DNA of 64,000 nt from Marisalimonas marina (GCA_038131365.1 JAYPPH010000006.1:181732-245731); one strand, 5' to 3'. Positions 37,498 through 46,510 are shown, numbered from the stretch's first letter. Notes: generated by a model from the letters alone, not told the origin. Numbers and translations are program-made.

Positions 37498-37944
37498 ATG
37501 AGATATAGTCCAATAGAAATTGTCATGGGAGCCATGGTTCTTGTAGTAGCAATTGGTTTTTTAATTCTTGGCATGCAATCAATCAATAATAATCAAAAGG
37601 AAGGATACAATATATCCTTAATATTTGGTTCAACATCAGGTTTGAAAAATGGAGATGATGTAAAAATTTCAGGAATTAATGTAGGTAAAATAACGAAATT
37701 AGATCTTGATGTAGAAGATTACAATGCCAGAGTTATGGTAAAGTTATTTAATGATATTAAAATTCCAGATGACTCATCAGCTAGAATAACTTCATCATCA
37801 TTACTAGGAGGAAATTATTTAGATATTGTTCCTGGTTCTTCAGAGACATTTTTAAGTCCCAATGACATTATATATGATACTAGTGACCCAGTAAGTTTTA
37901 CGGATATGTTAGGTAAAATGGTTTTTTCTGGTAATAAAGAATAA
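37498..37944 (+). CDS. mlaD: MlaD-like MCE-domain protein (outer-membrane lipid transport)
   Basis: A 148-residue MlaD-type protein: N-terminal membrane anchor (about residues 6-26) then one MCE domain (FGSTSGLKNGDDVKISGINVGKI, SSSLLGGNYLDIVPG). MlaD holds phospholipid in the periplasm as part of the MlaFEDB complex; the other subunits are not here. AGGAAG stands six bases before ATG 37498; a TTG at 37480 is in frame but unneeded. In many alphaproteobacteria this gene precedes DUF2155 and faces aat, as here. Confidence 0.92.
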   Translation: MRYSPIEIVMGAMVLVVAIGFLILGMQSINNNQKEGYNISLIFGSTSGLKNGDDVKISGINVGKITKLDLDVEDYNARVMVKLFNDIKIPDDSSARITSSSLLGGNYLDIVPGSSETFLSPNDIIYDTSDPVSFTDMLGKMVFSGNKE

Positions 37945-37967
37945 ATTTTAAAGCTTGATGTGATTAT

Positions 37968-38384
37968 ATGATTATTCAATTAAACTTAATTATTCTCTTA
38001 ATTTTTTTAATATTTCCAAAAGTTTTACTGAGTTCTCAATGGGTAGAGGGTAATATGGTTGTGTTACAAGGCTTGGATAAAATAACAGCTAGAATCAAAA
38101 CATTTGAAGTAGATGTAGGAAAAAGTAAAAGTTTTGGGGTTTTAGATATTTTTGTTGAGAGGTGTGTTTATTCTAAGCCAATTTTTAGACCAGAATCGTT
38201 GGCACTAATAAAGATAAAAGATAATTCAGACAGATTATCTGAGGTAGAGTTTAGAGGTTGGATGTTTGCTTCAAGCCCCGCACTTAATGCGCTTGAAAAT
38301 CCTGTTTACGATATTTCAGTATTGGCTTGTAAAAACTCACTCAAGCAATCAAAAAAATCTTCATCAGTACAGCCTACTGAATAG
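37968..38384 (+). CDS. DUF2155 periplasmic protein
   Basis: A 138-residue exported protein with a signal segment (residues 3-22) and the DUF2155 pattern: GLDKITARIKTFEVDVG, FGVLDIFVERCVYSKPIFRPES and FRGWMFASSPALNALENPVYDISVLAC. The two conserved cysteines could form a disulfide. Function is unknown; the family is confined to alphaproteobacteria and linked by position to mlaD and aat. Its last 79 bases overlap the end of aat on the opposite strand. Confidence 0.88.
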   Translation: MIIQLNLIILLIFLIFPKVLLSSQWVEGNMVVLQGLDKITARIKTFEVDVGKSKSFGVLDIFVERCVYSKPIFRPESLALIKIKDNSDRLSEVEFRGWMFASSPALNALENPVYDISVLACKNSLKQSKKSSSVQPTE

Positions 38385-38980
38385 AGATTTACATTTAAAT
38401 TCATAGCTATTTCTAGTTTTTCTTTGAACTCAGTGTTTTTTATTTGATAAGCACCAAATTGAATTAAATGATCATTTAGAAATTGTACATCTAATAATTG
38501 AAATCCAGTTTTCCACAAACGTGCAACTAAATTTACTAAAGCAATTTTACTTGCATTAGAAACTGAACTAAACATGGATTCGGCAAAATAAACCCCACCT
38601 ATAGCTATTCCATAAATACCGCCAACTAGTTCGTCATCCTTCCAGCATTCTATAGAGTGTGCGTAACGCTGTTTATTTAGTTGAACAAACAAAGTTTCAA
38701 TCTCGTTATTTATCCAAGTATCTGTTCTATTTATGGTTGCACAAGATCTAATAACTTCGGGAAATGCATTATTTAATGTTATTTTAAAAGGTTTTTTTCT
38801 TATTAGCCTTAAAAGGCTTTTTGAAACATGAAACTCTTTTATAGGGATTACGCATCTCTGCTCAGGATTTACAAAATAGGTTTTTTCACTATTTCTGCTA
38901 TCAGACATAGGAAATATTCCAAGCATATATGTCTGTATTAACTGTTCCGTAGTAAGGGCTATGTCCGATTTTTTTGCCAA
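38306..38980 (-). CDS. aat: Leucyl/phenylalanyl-tRNA--protein transferase
   Basis: Aat adds leucine or phenylalanine to proteins with N-terminal Lys or Arg, creating ClpS substrates. The 224-residue protein has the YMLGIFPMSDS start, YAHSIECWKDDELVGGIYGIAIGGVYFAESMFS core and LLDVQFLNDHLIQFGAYQI end. Last gene of the operon running from rne, 21 bases after accC. The C-terminal 26 codons overlap DUF2155 antisense. Confidence 0.95.
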   Translation of the reverse strand: MAKKSDIALTTEQLIQTYMLGIFPMSDSRNSEKTYFVNPEQRCVIPIKEFHVSKSLLRLIRKKPFKITLNNAFPEVIRSCATINRTDTWINNEIETLFVQLNKQRYAHSIECWKDDELVGGIYGIAIGGVYFAESMFSSVSNASKIALVNLVARLWKTGFQLLDVQFLNDHLIQFGAYQIKNTEFKEKLEIAMNLNVNLYSVGCTDEDFFDCLSEFLQANTEIS

Positions 38981-39001
38981 AGGTAATTGTTAAGCTTATT
39001 A

Positions 39002-40351
39002 TTAGTTATTATTTAATAATTTAGTTTCTAACCACCTTATATCATATGAACCTTTTTGCATAACCTCAGTATCTAAAATCTGTTTATGTAAATCAATCGT
39101 AGTAGATATTGGCTCAATAACAATTTCTTTTAAGGCCTGATTTAGTTTTAACAAACATTGGTCACGATCACTACCATGTACAATGAGTTTAGCAATTAGG
39201 CTATCATAATAAGGCGGAACTTTATACCCAGAATAAATACAAGACTCAATCCTTACTCCTAAACCGCCAGGTGGATGAAATTGTGAGATAGTTCCTGGTG
39301 AAGGGATGAATGATTTGGGGTCTTCCGCATTAATTCGACATTCAATGGCATGCCCTTTGAATTGAATATCTTTTTGTTTAAATGATAAAGGGTAGCCTGC
39401 CGCAATCAAAATTTGTTCTCTAACTAAATCTATACCAGTAATAGCTTCAGTTATAGGATGTTCTACCTGTAATCTTGTATTCATTTCTATAAAAAAGAAT
39501 TGATTATCTTCATATAAAAACTCAATAGTACCTAAACCTAGATAACCCATTTTAGAGACAGCATTTGAAGCAATTTCACCAATCATATTTCGTGTTTTAT
39601 TGTCAATTACTGGTGAAGGAGCCTCTTCAATAACTTTCTGATGTCTTCTTTGAATTGAGCACTCTCTTTCACCAAGATGAACAGTATTCCCAAATTTATC
39701 TGCAATAATTTGTACCTCTATATGTCGAGGTTTTTGCAGGTATTTTTCAATATAAACTCTGTCATCTCCAAAAGCAGCTTTGGCTTCACTTTTAGCTGAG
39801 GTAAATGCGGATTCAAGTTCTTCTTCATTTTGAGCTACTTTCATTCCTCTACCACCGCCACCAGATGCAGCTTTTATTAGTACAGGATATCCAATTTTTT
39901 TTGCTTCGTTGAGAGCTACTTGAATGTCTGTGATATCTGTTTTTGACCCAGGTACTAGAGGTATTCCTAACTTTTGAGCTGTTAACTTTGCTTCTATTTT
40001 ATCGCCCATACATCTAATATGTTCTGATTTTGGGCCAATAAAAACTATATTATGTGCTTCCACAATTTCTGCAAAATCCGGATTCTCAGACAAAAAGCCA
40101 ACACCTGGATGTATGGCATCAGCACCAACTAATTGGGCTGCTGTTATGATTGCCGGAATATTTAAGTATGATTTAGAAGATGGAGCAGGGCCTATACAAA
40201 CACTTTCGTCTGCTAACCTTACATGTATGGCCTCACTGTCAGCGGTTGAGTGTATTGCTACAGTTTTGATGTTGAGTTCTTTACATGCTCTTAAAACTCT
40301 TAAGGCAACATCTCCGCGGTTTGCTATTAATACTTTTGAAAACATCGACAA
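39002..40351 (-). CDS. accC: Acetyl-CoA carboxylase, biotin carboxylase subunit
   Basis: AccC carboxylates the biotin on AccB using ATP and bicarbonate. The 449 residues contain the ATP-grasp glycine loop KAASGGGGRGMKV, the HLGERECSIQRRHQK signature, and FIEMNTRLQVEHPITE with metal ligands and catalytic residues. Full length. Four bases after accB. Confidence 0.97.
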   Translation of the reverse strand: MSMFSKVLIANRGDVALRVLRACKELNIKTVAIHSTADSEAIHVRLADESVCIGPAPSSKSYLNIPAIITAAQLVGADAIHPGVGFLSENPDFAEIVEAHNIVFIGPKSEHIRCMGDKIEAKLTAQKLGIPLVPGSKTDITDIQVALNEAKKIGYPVLIKAASGGGGRGMKVAQNEEELESAFTSAKSEAKAAFGDDRVYIEKYLQKPRHIEVQIIADKFGNTVHLGERECSIQRRHQKVIEEAPSPVIDNKTRNMIGEIASNAVSKMGYLGLGTIEFLYEDNQFFFIEMNTRLQVEHPITEAITGIDLVREQILIAAGYPLSFKQKDIQFKGHAIECRINAEDPKSFIPSPGTISQFHPPGGLGVRIESCIYSGYKVPPYYDSLIAKLIVHGSDRDQCLLKLNQALKEIVIEPISTTIDLHKQILDTEVMQKGSYDIRWLETKLLNNN

Positions 40352-40355
40352 TTCA

Positions 40356-40829
40356 TCATTCTATGATTACTAATAGTTCATTAAATTCAACTGGTTGACT
40401 ATCTTTAAATCCAATAAAGACAACCTTACCTGATTTATGCGCTGTAATTGTATTCATAACTTTCATGGCTTCAATAATAAGAATGGTGTCACCTTTAGAC
40501 ACTGAGCTGTTTAATTTAATAAATGGTTCTTTTCCTGGCTCTGGTGCAGAATAAGCAGTTCCTACCATAGGTGAATTAACAGCACCAGGGTGATCGCTAG
40601 TAAATTCTGGAGTTACTATATCTTGTTTAGGTGATGGCTTAATTTCTTGTTTTTCCACTCTTTGGATTATTTGAGTTTGTGAATTATCTTGTGAAAAATT
40701 TTTACTTACAATTTTAACTTTTATACCGTCTGCCTCATACTCCAACTCTGAGAGATTGTCCTTATTTACGATGTTCACGAAGGTTTGAACTAGATTTACG
40801 TTATCTTTATTTATATTATTTTTTTTCAT
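40356..40829 (-). CDS. accB: Biotin carboxyl carrier protein of acetyl-CoA carboxylase
   Basis: A 157-residue carrier. The C-terminal biotinyl domain has the lysine in IIEAMKVMNTI (EAMKV in place of the more common EAMKM), preceded by a Pro/Ala/Gln linker (QEIKPSPKQD). Short N-terminal helix region. It is located between aroQ (18 bases) and accC (4 bases), the standard order. Confidence 0.95.
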   Translation of the reverse strand: MKKNNINKDNVNLVQTFVNIVNKDNLSELEYEADGIKVKIVSKNFSQDNSQTQIIQRVEKQEIKPSPKQDIVTPEFTSDHPGAVNSPMVGTAYSAPEPGKEPFIKLNSSVSKGDTILIIEAMKVMNTITAHKSGKVVFIGFKDSQPVEFNELLVIIE

Positions 40830-40847
40830 AGCTTTTACCTACTGTGT

Positions 40848-41288
40848 CTAGTCATTAATGAGATTGTGTAATGCTTCTATTGCTAACAAATATGAATTTA
40901 CACCTAATCCTGCTATTATTCCGTTAGCAACAGGAGAAATATATGATTTGTGGCGAAAACTCTCTCTTGCATATACATTAGTAATATGTATTTCAATTTT
41001 AGGTCCTTTATACATATTTAAAGCATCTAATATGCCCACAGAGGTGTGAGTTAATGCTCCTGCATTAATAATTATGCCAACGCCATCATTAATAGCTTTA
41101 TGTATTTCTTCAATTAAAAGACCTTCTATATTTGATTGAAAAAAATTTAATTCAAATCCATGAATTTTACATTTTTCAAAACATAATAACTCTATATCTT
41201 TCAAAGAGGTATTACCATATTTCTCAGGTTCTCTTGTACCCAGAAGATTTAAATTTGGTCCATTAATAATATATACTTTTTTTTGCAA
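40848..41288 (-). CDS. aroQ: Type II 3-dehydroquinate dehydratase
   Basis: AroQ converts 3-dehydroquinate to 3-dehydroshikimate. The 146-residue protein has NGPNLNLLGTREPEKYG with the catalytic arginine and tyrosine, FQSNIEG, and INAGALTHTSVGILDAL. It is upstream of accB in the operon. Together with aroC at 17.8 kb it covers two shikimate-pathway steps. Confidence 0.96.
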   Translation of the reverse strand: MQKKVYIINGPNLNLLGTREPEKYGNTSLKDIELLCFEKCKIHGFELNFFQSNIEGLLIEEIHKAINDGVGIIINAGALTHTSVGILDALNMYKGPKIEIHITNVYARESFRHKSYISPVANGIIAGLGVNSYLLAIEALHNLIND

Positions 41289-41350
41289 AATTTTTCTCCC
41301 TCAAAACACTTATAATCTAATATTGACTATTTTGTGACACTTTTTTTGAG

Positions 41351-42058
41351 TTAATTCTCACGAACTTTTTTTATTATGTCCTTGAGATTTTGTTTTGTTA
41401 ATGCACCTGGGTAAATAACATCTCCAATAATAAAGGCGGGCGTACCATTTAAGCTTAGTAGTTTAGCAATTTCACGATTTTTCTTTAATTGTGTTGAAAT
41501 TTCTGAACTATTCATATCAATTTTAAGTTGTTCAATATTCAAACCAATTTCTTTTGCCGTCTCAAAAATTTTTTTATCATCTACTGCACCTTTTATGTTC
41601 ATGAGAGAGAGATGAAATTTATTGTATAGGTTTTGTTTTTGAGAAGCTAAAGCTGCAAGCGCTGCAGTATAAGATTGTTGTGATAAGATTGGGAATTCAA
41701 CAAAGACAAAATTTATTTTTTTATCTTCTGAGATAGTTTCCATAATTGTTTTAACAACTGATTTACAGTATCCACAATTATAGTCAAAAAACTCAAAAAT
41801 AGTGATATCCGCATTTTTTTGGAAAATACCTGGATTATTTAAAGAATAAAGTGAATTAATAGCATTTCTCTTTTTTTCTAATTCAGTATTTTTTTTATAA
41901 TTATCCAAAACTGATCTTAATAATTTAGGATTTTGTATAAGGAAGTTTTCTATGATTTTTTCTATTTTTTCTTGGCTCATTTCATTTGCATGAGAGGCAA
42001 AATTACTTAAGATTAAAATACATAAAATACTTAGGGCTTTTAGAGTTTTTTTTATCAT
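41351..42058 (-). CDS. DsbA-family thiol-disulfide oxidoreductase
   Basis: A 235-residue periplasmic protein with a signal peptide (about 1-24), a helical N-terminal region, and a thioredoxin fold with the C95-G-Y-C98 active site (FFDYNCGYCKSV) and cis-proline loop NGTPAFIIGD. The family covers DsbA/ScsC-like oxidants and isomerases. CGYC and the N-terminal helical arm (about residues 28-70) suggest a ScsC- or Com1-like member rather than classical CPHC DsbA. Confidence 0.9.
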   Translation of the reverse strand: MIKKTLKALSILCILILSNFASHANEMSQEKIEKIIENFLIQNPKLLRSVLDNYKKNTELEKKRNAINSLYSLNNPGIFQKNADITIFEFFDYNCGYCKSVVKTIMETISEDKKINFVFVEFPILSQQSYTAALAALASQKQNLYNKFHLSLMNIKGAVDDKKIFETAKEIGLNIEQLKIDMNSSEISTQLKKNREIAKLLSLNGTPAFIIGDVIYPGALTKQNLKDIIKKVREN

Positions 42059-42075
42059 GTTAATTTTTTAGAAGT

Positions 42076-43434
42076 TTATTTTGTCTTAATCCTAGACAGA
42101 ATGTCCAACCCTCTCAGTTTATAGGATTCTGTTATAGTTTTTTGTTTGAGACCTATGTCTACATATTTTTTGGCTTTAATAAAGTTTTTTTTCAGTAACG
42201 CTTCCTCTGCTAATGCTATGTAAGTAATTCCTTTTTGACCAATTTTTCCAGATGATTTCGCCAACAATCTCCATAAAACCTTCCATTTTGGATTATTTTG
42301 AAGCATTTGTTCTAAAACAATTATACTTGCCTCTAAATGCTCAGTTTTATTTGATTGTAAATATGATTTTACCAAAGAAAATTTAATTAGATCATTTGCA
42401 TAAATATACTTATCTTTAAGTTTTTTTAGAGCCTTTTTATATTCTTTAACAGATCTATCATGTTTACCCATGGTAAAGTAAATGTCACCTGCCAATTCAT
42501 CATAGAAAGGATAATTAGGTAATGTATTTTTCAATATTTCTAGACTTTTAATTGCTGATTCATATTTACCTATTTTTTGGTAAGCTATGACTTGAGAATA
42601 ATTTGAAGAAAAATTATCTTTCTTGTTTTTTTTATTTAGTATCTCAAATGGATCACTCTCATAAGCTTTGATCTTGTTTTTGATATAATCCAGAGATATT
42701 TCATGATTGTTAATATTTATAGCTTTATTATCTTTAAATGACAAACTGGATTTAGATTTATATTTTTTTAACTGCTCCAATCTTTGTTTAGAATATGGAT
42801 GTGATCTATAATACCTTCCAGCAGAATTACCTTGAGACATTTCATCTTTGCTTAACCTTAACAATAGATTTTCTAGGCCATTAAGTGATATTTTTTTCTT
42901 TCTAAAAATATCTAGAGCATATTTATCAGCTTGTTGTTCTTGAATACGTGAAAATTGAAATGCTGATTTTAATGCAATATCTTGTGTCCCTACTATTAGC
43001 CCAAGAGTAGTATCAGCATTTAACTTTCCTCCTGCGGATAGAGCAAGACCAGCTATCGTAGCAAATTTTGAATAATTAGATAGATTAGATCTATTGATAG
43101 ATCTTGAGTTACTATGATTTAATACTAAATGACCTATCTCATGGGCCAGAACACCTTGAATTTCGTTGATTGATTTAGACTTATTAATCAGACCTGTGTT
43201 AATAAAAATTTTATTAGAGCCTGTTACAAATGCGTTGTATGCATTATTAGATAATAATACAGGCTGATAGGGTTGTTTATTTCTAGAATACCCATCACTT
43301 ACAGTTAATATCAATTCATATAAAAAATATTCTATTTCTGCATCTCTGATGATTATATTTTTTTCATCAGAGTAAGCATTTAAGGAAAAAAAAGCTAAAA
43401 AAATAGATAGTATAAATTTTATTTTGACCACCAA
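42076..43434 (-). CDS. M48 metalloprotease with TPR repeats (BepA-like)
   Basis: A 452-residue exported zinc protease: signal peptide (1-22), HEXXH at H98-H102 (VLAHEIGHLVLNHS), the third zinc ligand in the EQQADKYALDIF helix, and C-terminal TPR repeats. BepA-type enzymes oversee outer-membrane protein (LptD, BAM) assembly. The first 16 bases overlap the 3' end of rne, and dsbA follows after 17 bases, so the three are probably one transcript. Confidence 0.93.
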   Translation of the reverse strand: MVVKIKFILSIFLAFFSLNAYSDEKNIIIRDAEIEYFLYELILTVSDGYSRNKQPYQPVLLSNNAYNAFVTGSNKIFINTGLINKSKSINEIQGVLAHEIGHLVLNHSNSRSINRSNLSNYSKFATIAGLALSAGGKLNADTTLGLIVGTQDIALKSAFQFSRIQEQQADKYALDIFRKKKISLNGLENLLLRLSKDEMSQGNSAGRYYRSHPYSKQRLEQLKKYKSKSSLSFKDNKAININNHEISLDYIKNKIKAYESDPFEILNKKNKKDNFSSNYSQVIAYQKIGKYESAIKSLEILKNTLPNYPFYDELAGDIYFTMGKHDRSVKEYKKALKKLKDKYIYANDLIKFSLVKSYLQSNKTEHLEASIIVLEQMLQNNPKWKVLWRLLAKSSGKIGQKGITYIALAEEALLKKNFIKAKKYVDIGLKQKTITESYKLRGLDILSRIKTK

Positions 43435-45503
43435 CCTTTTTTCTTTGGCTTCTCTTTCGAAGCATTTTCTTCAATATTAACAACTTCGATAGGTGCTGAT
43501 GATTTTGTTTCCCTTATTTCAACATTAATATCTTTGTCTTCATCACTTTGTTTATCTTTTGTATTTTTAATTTCTTTTTCAATTACATCAGCTTTTTTTG
43601 TCTTTTTTACTCTCTTAGAAGTTTTCTTTTCTTTTTTTATCTTTGTTGCCTTTTTGTTTTCAGTATCAACAACTTCATTAGTCTTTTTTATGTTTTTATC
43701 TTCTTCATTTTCATTTTTAATTACTTCTTCTTGGTTTTGCAGGGCTGCCTCAGAATTTTGATTTAGATTATTATCTGAATCGAATTTTTTTCTTCTTCTT
43801 GTCGATTTTCTATTTCTTCTTCTTTTATTTTGTTTTTCATCATTATCAAAATTATCATTCTGCTCTTTTGCTTCAGCTTCCTGTTGTTGTCTAGGAATAG
43901 GTTTTCTGATTACCTCCAGTTTTTTTTGAGGAGGGATTATGGTGTTATCATTGTTAAAGTCTATTAAAATTTTATATCCATTTTCAATTTCATTTAATTG
44001 AGATCTTTTTTTATTTAAAATGTGTAAGATGACATCAGAATGAGCAAAAACTTTAACTCCTATAATATCATCAGGCGCTCCCTCTTCTTCAATAGCTCTA
44101 AGTATCTGAACGGCGCTTACTTCAATAGATTGGATCCTGCCAGATCCGGCACAATGAGGGCATAATTCTGAGGAATTTTCTACAATTGAAGGTCTAAGAC
44201 GTTGGCGAGATAGTTCGAGTAAACCAAAGTGACTAATTTCCCCAATTTGGATTCTTGCCCTATCTTTCTTCATTGATTCTTTTAATTTTTTTTCAACACT
44301 GATACGATTTTTATTTTCCTCCATATCTATAAAATCAATCACAATCAGACCTGAAAGATCTCTTAATCTAGCTTGTCTTGCAAATTCTTCGGCGGCTTCT
44401 AAATTATTCTTTAAAGCAGTATCTTCTATATTTCTTTCTCTTGTAGATCTTCCTGAGTTAACATCTACTGCAACTAAAGCTTCTGTTTGGTCTATAATAA
44501 TATAACCACCAGATTTTAGCGTTACTTTAGGGTTAAAAATATCTTGTAATTGTGCGTCCAGATTATATTTTTGAAAAAGATGAAGTTTGTCATCTACGTA
44601 TTGTTGAACTTTTTTAGCATGACTTGGCATTACTGCTTTCATGTAATTTTTACATACTTTGTAAGCTTCACTTCCTTCAACTAAAACTTCGTCAATATCA
44701 CTATGATATAAATCTCTAATAGCTCTTTTGACTAAAGAACCTTCTTCATGGATTAGAAAAGGAGCATTTGACTCTAATGTAAGTTTTTTTACATTTTCCC
44801 AAATTTTCATGGAGTTAGCATAATCTCTTTTGATCTCAGTTTTAGTTCTTTTAGAACCAGCTGTTCTTATTATTACTGCCATACCTTTTGAGACATCTAA
44901 TTCGTCAACAACCTTTTTTAATCTTTTTCTGTCAGTAATGTTAGAAATTTTTCTACTTACACCACCTCCCCTAGGAGTATTAGGCATTAAGACACAGTAT
45001 CTACCTGCAATTGAAATATAAGTAGAGAGTGCAGCGCCTTTTGAGCCGCGTTCCTCTTTAACAACTTGAACTAACAAAATTTGGCGTCTTGCTATTACTT
45101 CTTGGATTTTGTAATTCTTATATAAATTTCTTTTAATTTTTTTAAATTCTTCTTCGTTAAACTCATCTATATTATCTTCACTACTATCATCATTTAAGTT
45201 TAAATCTTCATCTGTTTTAGCTGATGCTTCTGCCAAAAGTTTATTTTTATCTTCGACAGGAATTCTATAATAATCAGGATGTATTTCACTAAAAGCTAAA
45301 AAACCTTGTCGGTTGCCTCCATATTCAATAAAAGCTGCTTGAAGACTAGGTTCAACTCTAGTTACTCTAGCTAAATAAATATTTCCTTTTAACTGTCTTC
45401 TGGAGTGAACCTCATATTCAAAATCATCAATGAGGTCATTAGTGGTTGAGATAACTCTTGTTTCTTCTGATTGTCTTGCATCTATTAGTAATTTTTTACT
45501 CAT
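43419..45503 (-). CDS. rne: Ribonuclease E/G
   Basis: The endonuclease of mRNA decay and rRNA processing. The 694-residue protein has an N-terminal S1 RNA-binding domain (NIYLARVTRVEPSLQAAFIE), a large insert rich in acidic residues (about 95-120), the DNase I-like catalytic region with VDVNSGRSTRERN and LIVIDFIDMEEN, and the zinc-link CPHCAGSG at about residue 440. The last 160 residues are low-complexity Lys/Glu/Asn ending KKKGWWSK, the likely degradosome scaffold. Start ATG 45503 with GGAG seven bases upstream. The leader carries a strong stem that covers the start codon (see separate entry). Divergent from the amidase. Confidence 0.97.
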   Translation of the reverse strand: MSKKLLIDARQSEETRVISTTNDLIDDFEYEVHSRRQLKGNIYLARVTRVEPSLQAAFIEYGGNRQGFLAFSEIHPDYYRIPVEDKNKLLAEASAKTDEDLNLNDDSSEDNIDEFNEEEFKKIKRNLYKNYKIQEVIARRQILLVQVVKEERGSKGAALSTYISIAGRYCVLMPNTPRGGGVSRKISNITDRKRLKKVVDELDVSKGMAVIIRTAGSKRTKTEIKRDYANSMKIWENVKKLTLESNAPFLIHEEGSLVKRAIRDLYHSDIDEVLVEGSEAYKVCKNYMKAVMPSHAKKVQQYVDDKLHLFQKYNLDAQLQDIFNPKVTLKSGGYIIIDQTEALVAVDVNSGRSTRERNIEDTALKNNLEAAEEFARQARLRDLSGLIVIDFIDMEENKNRISVEKKLKESMKKDRARIQIGEISHFGLLELSRQRLRPSIVENSSELCPHCAGSGRIQSIEVSAVQILRAIEEEGAPDDIIGVKVFAHSDVILHILNKKRSQLNEIENGYKILIDFNNDNTIIPPQKKLEVIRKPIPRQQQEAEAKEQNDNFDNDEKQNKRRRNRKSTRRRKKFDSDNNLNQNSEAALQNQEEVIKNENEEDKNIKKTNEVVDTENKKATKIKKEKKTSKRVKKTKKADVIEKEIKNTKDKQSDEDKDINVEIRETKSSAPIEVVNIEENASKEKPKKKGWWSK

Positions 45504-45566
45504 TCTTCATCTCCAACGTATTTATGATTTCAAACAAATTTGAAATCATATTTTTATGAATGAGTA
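45497..45566 (-). promoter_or_regulatory. rne leader RNA structure that sequesters the start codon
   Basis: In the rne transcript, TACTCATTC (plus-strand 45558-45566) is a perfect 9-base complement of GAATGAGTA (45497-45505), which contains the ATG start. Between them lies a perfect 12-bp hairpin TATGATTTCAAA/TTTGAAATCATA (45523-45550, 4-base loop). The Shine-Dalgarno GGAG lies between the hairpin and the start stem. This is a closed two-stem fold that would hide the initiation codon. Confidence 0.7.
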
Positions 45567-45898
45567 TTTTACGACTAACGGAATTAAGACCTTTTGAAAG
45601 GCCTAATTATTAAATAGGATGATTTTATTTTCACACTCAAAATGTAAATATTCGACTAAAATAAATAAAACTATTATAACTTCCTTAATATTAAATTATC
45701 AGATTTAAATCTTAACTCATTCCAAAATTCTTAAGCATTTAGTATGCAATAATAATTGTTTGATAACCTTCTTTCTAATAATCAACTTCAACCAAACAAA
45801 ATAAATTCTTTATATAAATATATAGTGTTAATCAAACCAAGACAAACTTTATTTTTTGTTGTATCAAATTATATGGTTTCATACATAAAGTAATAATC
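45567..45898. other. Divergent intergenic region between rne and the amidase
   Basis: About 330 AT-rich bases that must hold the rne promoter and distal leader (leftward) and the amidase promoter (rightward). A short palindrome CCTTTTGAAAGG lies near 45590-45601. I see no small gene or tRNA. Confidence 0.5.
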
Positions 45899-46435
45899 TT
45901 GATTAATTACAATAATAATTCTTTTTTTTATTTAGCTTATTTAATATGTACTTTATTAGTACTTTTATTTCTCTTTCCTGCGAATTCACAAGAATTAGAT
46001 AAAAAAACAGATAACACAGGCTATAATAAGACTAAATGTGAAGTTAATTTTGATACTTTAGATTGTTTTAATTATAAAATTGACAATGATTTCAAAGTTA
46101 CATTATTAGAGCAACCATACAGAATTCTCCTTAATTTTGATGATTATATAAATTTCACCAATAAATCTTCACAAAATAATTTAATTAGTCAAATCAGATA
46201 CAGCCAAAATTCAAAGGGCTCTCGTTTAGTTTTAGATTTATCAGAACCTGCTATCATAACTGACATAGTATATGAACAAAAAAAAATTGATGATATAATT
46301 GATTTAAAAATAAAAATAACAAAAACAACTGCTGCTAAATTTATAATTGCTCAACATATAATTAAGCAAAACAGAGGAGATTTATCATCATTAAATACTA
46401 ATGTTACGTTATCAAAACAAAAAAACAGACACTGA
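45899..46435 (+). CDS. N-acetylmuramoyl-L-alanine amidase, AMIN-domain N-terminal part only
   Basis: A signal peptide (about residues 9-31) is followed by an AMIN domain: LLEQPYRILLNFDDYINF, then QIRYSQNSKGSRLVLDLSEPA. Divergent from rne, this is the expected place of the AmiC-type cell-division amidase. The frame stops after 178 residues, in the linker, at an AAAAAAA run (46419-46425). A one-base correction extends a linker-like frame into the next 60-80 bases, but no Amidase_3 catalytic domain (DxGHGG) follows: sugar-biosynthesis sequence begins instead. The gene is therefore cut by the junction. TTG start, no clear Shine-Dalgarno. Confidence 0.75.
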   Translation: MINYNNNSFFYLAYLICTLLVLLFLFPANSQELDKKTDNTGYNKTKCEVNFDTLDCFNYKIDNDFKVTLLEQPYRILLNFDDYINFTNKSSQNNLISQIRYSQNSKGSRLVLDLSEPAIITDIVYEQKKIDDIIDLKIKITKTTAAKFIIAQHIIKQNRGDLSSLNTNVTLSKQKNRH

Positions 46436-46510
46436 AATAGAAGGCATTAGTTTTCCTAAAAAAAGACCAACAACACTAGGTAATAATACTCTTAAAAAAT
46501 ATAACACGAT
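46430..46510. other. Probable junction between two source sequences
   Basis: Left of here genes are intact; right of here nearly every gene has one-base slips, the sequence is visibly more AT-rich, and gene content switches from the rne/amidase neighbourhood to a polysaccharide island. The amidase frame fades out and an acetyltransferase frame comes in within this stretch. No insertion sequence, tRNA or direct repeat is visible at the point of change. Confidence 0.7.

Noticed and set aside
43534..43766. Phe/Ser-rich plus-strand frames opposite the rne C-terminus
   Set aside because: They are complements of the Lys/Glu-rich low-complexity tail of RNase E.
45588..45603. Short palindrome CCTTTTGAAAGG as a terminator
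   Set aside because: The stem is too short, lacks a T run, and lies in a divergent promoter region.
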